Assembly (NCBI RefSeq): GCF_003096415.1
Contig: NZ_QEKH01000001.1
Location: 62,001-126,000, forward strand
DNA from: Victivallis vadensis
GTDB taxonomy: Bacteria > Verrucomicrobiota > Lentisphaeria > Victivallales > Victivallaceae
DNA: 64,000 bases
Direction: 5' to 3'
Under the pieces are notes generated by a model, which saw only the letters and a list, made by a program, of their open reading frames with translations, had not been told where the DNA came from and did not search any database. Positions 1 through 6,564 of the stretch are shown here, piece after piece. Every line of letters starts with the position of its first letter. Position 1 is the stretch's first letter. Both the position numbers and the translations under genes were made by a program.

Positions 1-1001
1 AGCAGCTCATTGCCGGACAGGAATTTTTTCATCGCGATTCCGGCGGCGTCGCCGTAGACGCCGCGCGACAGCAACGCCGCGATTTCCCGTTCGCGCTCCT
101 CCGGGCCGGACGGCGGCGATGCGACGCGGTGCAGTTCGGCGGCGGAGAGGCGAAAGGCTTCCGTCATCATCGCGGTGACGGCGAGCGTGCCGATGCCGAC
201 CTTGAAGCCGTGGGACGCCTCGATCCCCTCCATCTCCCACACGTGGCTGACCAGATGCTCCGCGCCGGAGGCGGGGCGGGAGTCGCGGTAGAGCTGCATC
301 GCGTAACCGGTGGCGGCGAGGCCGAGAAATATCTTTTCGAGGTCTGCCGGTTCACTGAGCCGGTCACGCAATTCGGGCTGGACCATCTGCCAGACTTCGG
401 GCCGGATCGGTTCAAGGCCGAGTGCGTCCACGATCAGCCAGTCGGCCCCGGCCGGAATCTTTGCGGCGAGGTCGGCGTAACCGGCGGCGGCCATCTCCGG
501 CGGAGCGGCTTTCAGTACATCGGTATCAGCGGCCAGCGCCAGCGGAGCGGGACACGGGAGAGTCTGCTTGAGCCCGTCTTTGACCAGCGACGCGCCGGAA
601 CTGGTGAAGCCGTCCACCGAAGCGGCGGTCGACACGCAAAGATAGCGCCGACCCGCGACGAAAGCGGCCCGTTTCACGAGGTCGTTGACCGTGCCGCCGC
701 CAACCGCGACCGGAACCGCATCCGGAGGCATCGCCGCAACCAGCGTATCGACATGGCGATTTTCGGCATGCAGCGGCGGCGAGGCGGGAAAAAGGTACGG
801 TTCGGCAGGCGTCAACCCCGCCTTCCGCAACGAGTTGAACACGCCTTTCCCGGCGGCTTCCCAGGTATTGCCGTCGGCGACGATCCACGGGCGGCGGCCG
901 GGAAAAAACTCCCGGCACAGCCCCGGCACCGCAGCCAGCGCGCCGGAATCCAGTATGAAACATTCGGTTTCAAGGCCGGGAGGCAGGGAAATCCGTCTCA
1001 T
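1..1001 (-). CDS. sn-glycerol-1-phosphate dehydrogenase family protein (3' end outside window)
   Basis: The frame is open from an ATG at 1001 to the window edge (333 codons). It has the NAD-binding GGGTVND at residues 101-107 and SVDGFTS at 128-134, as in the bacterial AraM/EgsA branch of iron-containing alcohol dehydrogenases, which interconvert dihydroxyacetone phosphate and sn-glycerol-1-phosphate in the cytosol. Likely metal ligands are Asp177, His249 (in SGAEH) and His264. It starts 3 bases after the stop of the glycerophosphodiesterase gene and is the last visible gene of a six-gene glycerol-phosphate operon. Family members are usually 350-400 residues or longer, so only the tail is missing. 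A 3-dehydroquinate-synthase-like role is less likely given the SVDGFTS and SGAEH motifs. The physiological direction cannot be read from the sequence. Confidence 0.85.
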   Translation of the reverse strand, partial: MRRISLPPGLETECFILDSGALAAVPGLCREFFPGRRPWIVADGNTWEAAGKGVFNSLRKAGLTPAEPYLFPASPPLHAENRHVDTLVAAMPPDAVPVAVGGGTVNDLVKRAAFVAGRRYLCVSTAASVDGFTSSGASLVKDGLKQTLPCPAPLALAADTDVLKAAPPEMAAAGYADLAAKIPAGADWLIVDALGLEPIRPEVWQMVQPELRDRLSEPADLEKIFLGLAATGYAMQLYRDSRPASGAEHLVSHVWEMEGIEASHGFKVGIGTLAVTAMMTEAFRLSAAELHRVASPPSGPEEREREIAALLSRGVYGDAAGIAMKKFLSGNEL

Positions 1002-1004
1002 TCT

Positions 1005-1757
1005 TCACTCCGCGAGTTCGCAGCCGAGCGCGTAGGCGCGGTTGCTGGTCAGGGAGTTGACGTTCATCGCGATCAGGCGGCGGGCCTGTTCCACGGCGTC
1101 AACCGTCCACACATTGAAGCTGTAACCGGCGGCGTGCATGGCGCTTACGTGCTCCGCCCCCACAAAATCAGGATGGATGTCCACGCCGTCCACACCGAGT
1201 TCCCGGACTTTGGCGACCAGTTCATCCGGCGTGAAACGCGCCTGAGTGTGACAATCCCACGGGCCGATCCAGTTGCAGAGCAGCCAGTAGGCGTTGTGAG
1301 CCGGAAACAGTTTCTTGACCGAAGAGATCGTCGTTTCATCGAAAGCGATGAAGGTCAACTGTTCCGGCCGCCATGGGCCGGCGGCGAAAACCGCTTTGAG
1401 CCGATCGAGGATCGGGCCGACGCTTTTAAGCTCAATAAAGATTTCGCCGTCTTCCGGCATGGTGCGCAGGACTTCGCCGAGGGTGGGAACACGGGTGAAT
1501 TTCCAGGCGTCCCCTTTCCACTTCCCGGCGTCAAAACTCCTGATTTCGGCCAGCGTCAGTTCGGCCAGCGGACGGTCGACGCCACAGGTGCGCTTCGCAT
1601 TGTCGTCGTGCATGCAGACCACCTCCCCGTCGCGGGTCAGGTGGAAATCCCCCTCGATGCATCTGGCGCCGCGCGCCCAGGCGAGGGTGAAGGCTTCGAG
1701 AGTGTTCTCCGGGGCGGCTTCGGATTCGCCCCGATGGGCGACCAGTTTGACGGACAT
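1005..1757 (-). CDS. Glycerophosphodiester phosphodiesterase
   Basis: A 250-residue protein of the GDPD TIM-barrel family, which splits glycerophosphodiesters into glycerol-3-phosphate and an alcohol. The signature is complete: HRG at 8-10, PENT at 16-19, the metal pair Glu35/Asp37 and His50-Asp51. No signal peptide is visible, so a cytosolic role is expected. The gene sits 13 bases downstream of the DUF1667 gene and 3 bases before the glycerol-1-phosphate dehydrogenase gene. It would therefore supply substrate to the GlpA-like dehydrogenase of the same operon. The length is typical of bacterial cytosolic members. Confidence 0.92.
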   Translation of the reverse strand: MSVKLVAHRGESEAAPENTLEAFTLAWARGARCIEGDFHLTRDGEVVCMHDDNAKRTCGVDRPLAELTLAEIRSFDAGKWKGDAWKFTRVPTLGEVLRTMPEDGEIFIELKSVGPILDRLKAVFAAGPWRPEQLTFIAFDETTISSVKKLFPAHNAYWLLCNWIGPWDCHTQARFTPDELVAKVRELGVDGVDIHPDFVGAEHVSAMHAAGYSFNVWTVDAVEQARRLIAMNVNSLTSNRAYALGCELAE

Positions 1758-1770
1758 GATGACGGTTCCT

Positions 1771-2136
1771 TTATTTTACGCAGTCACAGGAAAATATAAC
1801 GTTCACTCCGGTATTTTCAATATCGGCGAGCAGGAGTTCACCGCATTTTACCGGAATTTTCACTTCCATTTGATACAGCCGGTTCAGCAGCGGCGCGATG
1901 AACCGCTTCGGCAGCGCAGCATTGGTGCGGACCGGCAGACAGGGCAGCAGCTCTGAATCACAGCGGACCACGGCGGTGACGATCCGTCGCGGATCGTGCA
2001 ATTCATTCTGTGCATAGGCGACGCCGCGCGGACAGCGGTTGCCGGTAATTTTCCATTCGCCGTCTGCGGTTTCGCGGGAAGCGGACAGCCGGCAGCCGGT
2101 CGGGCAGGAGATGCAGATCAGGTGTTTTTCTTCCAT
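1771..2136 (-). CDS. DUF1667 cysteine-rich protein of the glycerol-3-phosphate dehydrogenase operon
   Basis: A 121-residue protein with four N-terminal cysteines (Cys8, Cys11, Cys15 and Cys35) in a CxxC-P-x-GC plus NRCPRG arrangement typical of DUF1667, suited to bind a metal or Fe-S cluster. Two further cysteines lie at the extreme C-terminus (CDC). In anaerobes such proteins are encoded directly after a GlpA-like dehydrogenase and a second FAD protein, exactly as here, and are thought to be the third, electron-transfer subunit in place of GlpC. It starts 4 bases after the stop of the upstream FAD oxidoreductase. The role is inferred from this order; the ligand is unknown. Confidence 0.85.
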   Translation of the reverse strand: MEEKHLICISCPTGCRLSASRETADGEWKITGNRCPRGVAYAQNELHDPRRIVTAVVRCDSELLPCLPVRTNAALPKRFIAPLLNRLYQMEVKIPVKCGELLLADIENTGVNVIFSCDCVK

Positions 2137-2140
2137 TCTG

Positions 2141-3403
2141 TCACGCCTCCAATTCTGTTTCCAGTGAAAATACCAAATCGCCGGAGCGGTTCAGCAGCGT
2201 TCCGGGAAGCTCCACCTTGATCATTTCGGCGGGCCGGATGCCGCGCAGCCGGCGCTTCCAGACGATTTCACCGTCGAGCCGCGCGGTCAGTTGCGCCGCG
2301 TCGGCGGTGATCAGCGGCCGGAAAGAGAATACCGTATTCAGATTGCGGCTGAAATAGCCCGGCACCACATATTTCAGATTGGCTTCAACCCGGACGCGGT
2401 TGCGTTCCGGCGGAGGCGCACCGTCCAGATAACGGAGCGCCGCTTTCGCCGCCAGCGCCGCTTCCTCCGAGACGAAGTCGACGAGGTCGTGTACATGCAG
2501 CACATTGCCTCCGGCGAAAACTCCCGGCACACTGGTCTGGAAACCGGAATCCACCCGGGCGCCGCCGGTAGCCGGATTGAGTTCGACTCCGAGCTGTCTG
2601 GAAAGTTCATTTTCCGGAACCAGCCCGACAGAGAAAAGCAGCGTATCGCATTGGATGCGAAATGTTTTTGACGCGTCTGGGATGCCGTCCGCCAGCGGCG
2701 CGACATCGACGTATTCCACCCGCTTCGCCCCGCCGATGTTGGTCACCGCATGCTCGAGGTAGAGCGGAATTCCGAAGTCGTCGAGACACTGGGCGATGTT
2801 GCGGGGAAGCCCCGAGGGCTGCGGCATGATTTCAATGACCGCCTTTACCTCGATCCCGCACCAGCGGAGCCGCCGCGCCATGATCAGGCCGATGTCGCCG
2901 GAGCCGACGATCACCGCGCTGGTGCCGGGAAGCGCTCCATCCCGGTTCAGCAGCTTTTGCGCGCTTCCGGCGGTATAGATTCCCGCCGGACGGGTGCCGG
3001 GGACCGCAAGGTTGCCGCGAGTGCGTTCCCGGCAGCCCATCGCGAGAATCACCGCGCGGGCGGTGTAACGGACCACGCCCCGCTCCGCCGACAGCGCGAC
3101 CAGCCCGAACCGGTTGTCCGGCAGGCGTTTTACATCGGTTACGGCGCTGCCGAGCGCAAAGACCGCACCGGCTTCTTCGGCGATCCGGGTGATGCGGGTC
3201 GCATACTCCGGCCCGGTCAGCTCCTCCTTGAAATAATTGATGCCGAAGCCGTTGTGAATGCACTGCCGCAGGATGCCGCCGGGCAGTTCCTCGCGGTCGA
3301 TCACCACGGTGGAACGTCCGGCCCCGGCGGTCTCGGCGGCGGCGGCAAGTCCGGCGGCTCCGGCGCCGATCACCGCGACGTCGTATGTTTCTTCCTGAAT
3401 CAT
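2141..3403 (-). CDS. FAD-dependent pyridine-nucleotide oxidoreductase, GlpB-like partner
   Basis: A 420-residue flavoprotein. The first FAD-binding loop GAGAAG is at 13-18, and a second Rossmann loop (VGSGDIG) lies near residue 165. A late GVFAGGNV motif closes the FAD site, as in thioredoxin-reductase-like enzymes. The RQCIHNGFG segment near residue 47 is typical of the oxidoreductase found between glpA and DUF1667 genes. The redox-active CxxC of true thioredoxin reductases is not seen. It probably passes electrons from the GlpA-like subunit to the DUF1667 protein and on to an acceptor. It lies 16 bases after glpA and 4 bases before the DUF1667 gene. Confidence 0.85.
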   Translation of the reverse strand: MIQEETYDVAVIGAGAAGLAAAAETAGAGRSTVVIDREELPGGILRQCIHNGFGINYFKEELTGPEYATRITRIAEEAGAVFALGSAVTDVKRLPDNRFGLVALSAERGVVRYTARAVILAMGCRERTRGNLAVPGTRPAGIYTAGSAQKLLNRDGALPGTSAVIVGSGDIGLIMARRLRWCGIEVKAVIEIMPQPSGLPRNIAQCLDDFGIPLYLEHAVTNIGGAKRVEYVDVAPLADGIPDASKTFRIQCDTLLFSVGLVPENELSRQLGVELNPATGGARVDSGFQTSVPGVFAGGNVLHVHDLVDFVSEEAALAAKAALRYLDGAPPPERNRVRVEANLKYVVPGYFSRNLNTVFSFRPLITADAAQLTARLDGEIVWKRRLRGIRPAEMIKVELPGTLLNRSGDLVFSLETELEA

Positions 3404-3419
3404 AGCAAGTTGCCTCCTG

Positions 3420-4871
3420 TCATAACAGTACGGGCCGGTCGCCGAGGCGGCCGACGGTAAGACGGCTGACGCCGCCGTTCTTGGTCAGTTCCGAAAGCGG
3501 CAGGCCGGTTTCGCGGCTGACGATTTCCATGATCCTCGCCGAACAGAAACCGCCCTGACAGCGCCCCATTCCGGCGCGGGTGTAAAACTTGATGCCGTCG
3601 AGGGTGCGGTGCCCCTTGCGGACCGCTTCGACGATCTCCGCCTCCGAAATCTTTTCACAGCGGCAGACCAGATGGGTCCATGCCGGATTTTCCTCATGAA
3701 GCCTGTCCAGCGTTTCAAGGGATTCGTGGCGGACTTCATGGCGTCGGGGCAATTCGTAATCGTACTCGCGCTTTTCGATCAATTGGAGGCCGCCGGTTTT
3801 CAACAGGTCCTTCACGTATTCGCCGATCGCGGGGCTGGCGGTCAGGCCGGGCGACTGGATGCCGGCGACCTGCACGAATTGCGGAACCTTTTCCGAAAGA
3901 GCGATATAGAAATCTTCTCCGTCCAGCACCGGACGCAAGCCGGCAAAAGAGGTGATGATATCGCGAGGCGAAACCCCGTCTACCATCCGGCTGACCAGCG
4001 AAACGATCCGCTGCATGTGGTCGCTGCTGGTGGCGGTGTCCTCCTTGTCATCGGTCGGATCGGCGGTCGGCCCGATCATCGTGGTTCCTTCCGCGGTCGG
4101 AATCACCAACACCCCTTTGGAATGCCGGGTCGGCACCGGGAAGATCACCCGCTCCGGCCGGGCGTCGCTGCTGCGGTCAAGCAGATATTCCTCGCCCTTG
4201 CGCGGATGGATCCGGAACTCCTCGCCGCCGCAGATCCGCGAAATCCGGTCGGCATAAAGCCCGGCGGCGTTCACCACGTAACGGGCGCGGACTTCGCGGC
4301 CGTCCGCCGCGGCCAGGCGCCAGCAGCCGTCCGCGAAACTGCCGGAAACTACTTCAAAATCGCAGTTCAGATTGACGCCGTTGCGGACCGCCGATTCCAC
4401 CAGGCTGAACACATAACGGTAGGGCTCAATGGTGCCGCCGCCGGGAGCGAAGAAACCGCCGACCGCCTCCTTGTTCAGTTTGGGTTCGAGCTGCATCAGC
4501 CGGGCATGACCGCACATTTCGAGGTTGCGCACGCCGTTGGCGACGCCCTGTTCATAGAGCCGCTGCACCGTCGCCATCTGTTCTTCGCTGAAGGCGACCA
4601 CCAGTATCCCGTTGCGGCGGAACGGGAAACCAAGCTCGTACTGCAATTTGTCGAACATCAGGTTGCCACGGATTTCCAGCTTCGCCTTCAGTGTGTTCAC
4701 CGGATGGTGAAACCCGCCGTGGATGATGCCCGAGTTGGCTTTGGAAACTCCGAAGCAGACATCGACGCACTTCTCCAGCAGCACCGTCGAAAGATTATAG
4801 TGGGCCAACTGGTACGCGGTGCTCGCGCCGGAAACTCCCGCGCCGATCACCGCAACGTCATAGATTATCAT
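3420..4871 (-). CDS. glpA: GlpA-like FAD-dependent glycerol-3-phosphate dehydrogenase with BFD-type [2Fe-2S] domain
   Basis: Begins with the FAD-binding loop GAGVSGAST at 10-18, followed by a DAO-type catalytic region including SGIIHGGFH near 47-55. It ends in a BFD-like domain whose cysteines (403, 405, 438 and 443; CRC and CQGGFC) can hold a [2Fe-2S] cluster. This is the layout of anaerobic glycerol-3-phosphate dehydrogenase GlpA, which oxidises glycerol-3-phosphate to dihydroxyacetone phosphate. An ATG at 4892 would add seven residues. AAGGAG nine bases before the ATG at 4871 supports the shorter start (483 residues), which also avoids overlap with the preceding HAD gene. The following genes encode its likely partner subunits. 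A lactate or 2-hydroxyglutarate oxidase is the alternative. Confidence 0.85.
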   Translation of the reverse strand: MIIYDVAVIGAGVSGASTAYQLAHYNLSTVLLEKCVDVCFGVSKANSGIIHGGFHHPVNTLKAKLEIRGNLMFDKLQYELGFPFRRNGILVVAFSEEQMATVQRLYEQGVANGVRNLEMCGHARLMQLEPKLNKEAVGGFFAPGGGTIEPYRYVFSLVESAVRNGVNLNCDFEVVSGSFADGCWRLAAADGREVRARYVVNAAGLYADRISRICGGEEFRIHPRKGEEYLLDRSSDARPERVIFPVPTRHSKGVLVIPTAEGTTMIGPTADPTDDKEDTATSSDHMQRIVSLVSRMVDGVSPRDIITSFAGLRPVLDGEDFYIALSEKVPQFVQVAGIQSPGLTASPAIGEYVKDLLKTGGLQLIEKREYDYELPRRHEVRHESLETLDRLHEENPAWTHLVCRCEKISEAEIVEAVRKGHRTLDGIKFYTRAGMGRCQGGFCSARIMEIVSRETGLPLSELTKNGGVSRLTVGRLGDRPVLL

Positions 4872-4884
4872 GGAACGATTCTCC

Positions 4885-5679
4885 TTATGCATTGAGCCAC
4901 AGCTCCTTGAGTTCTCCGAGATTGCGCACGCGCATCTGCGGCGCCAACTCCGGCGGCACGTCCGACGCCGCCTCCGGCTCCGGGGTGACGTGACAGGTCA
5001 GCGCCCCTGCCCGCCGTCCGGCCGCGATATCGGTGGCGAGCCGGTCACCCACCATCAGGGTCCGTTCCACCGGAACGCCGCTGCGCGCCGCCGCCTCCTC
5101 AAGCATTCCCGGATCAGGCTTGCCGAGGACCTTGAGCTTCACTCCGGTCGCCGCCTCCAGCATCCTGGTCAGCGCCCCGCAGTCCGGCAGCCAGGTCGGG
5201 CGGTCGGTCGGGCAGAAGAGATCGGGATGGGTTGCGAAGCCCGGCACCCCCTGTTTCAGCAGCCATGCCGCCCGGCAGATTCGCGCATAAACCAGACCCC
5301 GGTCAAAGGCGACGACCACCGCGTCGGGATGCGTTTCGTCAACCGTGAAACCGGCGGCCTCGAATTCGGCGCGGATGCGGGGCATGGCCAGCAGGTAGAG
5401 CTTTCGGAATCCCGGATGATGCCGCTTCAGATAGTCGATGGTGTAATCGGTTGAAATGTAGAAGTTTTCCGCCGCCGCCGCAATTCCCATCCGGGAGAGT
5501 TTCCCGATATACTCCTCCGTGCTGAACGAGGAGTTGTTGGATAAAAAGGTATAGCCGATCCCCCGTTTCTCCAGAAAATCGAGGAACGGCGCCGTGGTCG
5601 GAAACAGCGTGTCGCCGTGATAGATCGTGCCGTCCATGTCCAGAAAGACCCGGCGGATTTGCTGCAATTGTTTCGGCAT
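4885..5679 (-). CDS. HAD-IIA family phosphatase (NagD / glycerol-phosphate phosphatase-like)
   Basis: A 264-residue HAD hydrolase with all four motifs: DMDGT with nucleophile Asp14 and Asp16, SNNSS near 47, a Lys in GKPDPG near 187, and GDRLATDI near 212. The large C2 cap between motifs II and III marks subclass IIA, which includes NagD, 4-nitrophenyl phosphatase and glycerol-phosphate phosphatases. As first gene of an operon handling glycerol-1-phosphate and glycerol-3-phosphate, it plausibly dephosphorylates one of these; that is inference from position. The start is supported by AGGA eight bases upstream and lies just after a strong promoter (5718-5745). Confidence 0.85.
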   Translation of the reverse strand: MPKQLQQIRRVFLDMDGTIYHGDTLFPTTAPFLDFLEKRGIGYTFLSNNSSFSTEEYIGKLSRMGIAAAAENFYISTDYTIDYLKRHHPGFRKLYLLAMPRIRAEFEAAGFTVDETHPDAVVVAFDRGLVYARICRAAWLLKQGVPGFATHPDLFCPTDRPTWLPDCGALTRMLEAATGVKLKVLGKPDPGMLEEAAARSGVPVERTLMVGDRLATDIAAGRRAGALTCHVTPEPEAASDVPPELAPQMRVRNLGELKELWLNA

Positions 5680-5697
5680 GGTTCAAATCCTGTTTTT

Positions 5698-5780
5698 GTT
5701 TACCTTTATGTTTACTGAATATAAACTATTAATAAAATAAGTCAAGAGCAAATTGCATAATTATTTTATTTTTTGTAAAC
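5698..5780 (-). promoter_or_regulatory. Promoter and operator-like repeats of the glycerol-phosphate operon
   Basis: Read on the minus strand, TTGACT (5745-5740) and TATATT (5723-5718) are 16 bases apart, a near-consensus vegetative promoter. Just downstream, GTAAAC occurs at 5715-5710 and again at 5703-5698, spaced 12 bases. The opposite orientation GTTTAC is at 5780-5775 and GTTTAT at 5726-5721, overlapping the -10 box. This repeated hexamer around the start of transcription looks like a repressor site. No regulator gene for it is in the window. Confidence 0.7.
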
Positions 5781-5823
5781 TTTAATGAAAACAAACGGAT
5801 TTTCAACTTTTTACGGCGCAGAC

Positions 5824-5852
5824 TTGAAAGCGGGAACGCCTAAAACTATATT
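5824..5852 (+). promoter_or_regulatory. Promoter of the deoxyribosyltransferase-like gene
   Basis: TTGAAA (5824-5829) and TATATT (5847-5852) are separated by 17 bases. The gene begins 50 bases further on, with AAGGAGGAG ahead of its ATG. Confidence 0.65.
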
Positions 5853-5902
5853 ACCGAATACAGTGGAACAATCTAACGGCGACGACAAGGAGGAGCTGGA
5901 TC

Positions 5903-6562
5903 ATGAAAGACGCACTCAAGATTTATTTTGCAGGAGACCTTTTCAATCATAAGGACCTGACCGGAAATGCGGCGCTGGCTTCCCGGCTCACCGCCGCATC
6001 GGGAAACCGCTGGAAGGTCCTGCTGCCGCAGGACAGCGAAAGCAACTGCGCGCGTGCCGTCGAGGAGATCCGCAACCGCGACCTGGAACTGCTGTTCCAG
6101 TGCGACGTGCTGGTCGCGAATTTCGATGGTCAGGAGCTCGATTCCGGCACTGTGGCGGAGTTCATGTATGCGAAGTTCCTGGACATTCCGGCGGTGTTGC
6201 TGCGGACGGACTTCCGCAGCTGTTCCGACCAGCAGGCAGGCGGGGAACCGTGGAACCTGATGTGCTCCGGCTACCCGCGCACCCATTCTCTGATACTGCA
6301 CGGCATGACCCTCTATCATGAATGCTTCAATCGCGAAGGCAGCCTGGAAGAAAAAATGGTGATGTACCACGACCGGATCGCGCGCAAGCTGATCGCCGAG
6401 CTGGAAGCCGTCATCGCCGAACCGCCGTGGCTCGGCCGCGACATTGCCGTCGACCATTACCGGCGCGCGGTGCAAAGCGCGGGGAACGGCTTGGAACGGC
6501 TTCTGACCGGCGAGGTGCTCGCCGCACTGGTCGCCGGCAAGATCAGCCGAGGAATGTTGTAA
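5903..6562 (+). CDS. Nucleoside 2-deoxyribosyltransferase family protein
   Basis: A 219-residue protein beginning with a strand-loop IYFAGDLFN near 7-15, where the family usually has YLAGPLF. This is followed by VLVANFDGQELDSGTVAEF near 69-87, whose Asp and Glu match the substrate-binding and catalytic-nucleophile positions of nucleoside 2-deoxyribosyltransferases. These enzymes move deoxyribose between bases or hydrolyse nucleotides. The protein is longer than the usual 150-165 residues: the last 60-70 residues form an extra helical tail that I do not recognise. It has its own promoter and strong ribosome-binding site and converges on the polymerase gene with a 2-base gap. A DNPH1-like 5-monophosphate hydrolase is an alternative. 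Confidence 0.75.
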   Translation: MKDALKIYFAGDLFNHKDLTGNAALASRLTAASGNRWKVLLPQDSESNCARAVEEIRNRDLELLFQCDVLVANFDGQELDSGTVAEFMYAKFLDIPAVLLRTDFRSCSDQQAGGEPWNLMCSGYPRTHSLILHGMTLYHECFNREGSLEEKMVMYHDRIARKLIAELEAVIAEPPWLGRDIAVDHYRRAVQSAGNGLERLLTGEVLAALVAGKISRGML

Positions 6563-6564
6563 AA

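Noticed and set aside
1005-2136. The glycerophosphodiesterase-DUF1667 pair as a separate new system
   Set aside because: The genes sit within a known type of glycerol-3-phosphate dehydrogenase operon, so only the added G1P dehydrogenase is noteworthy.
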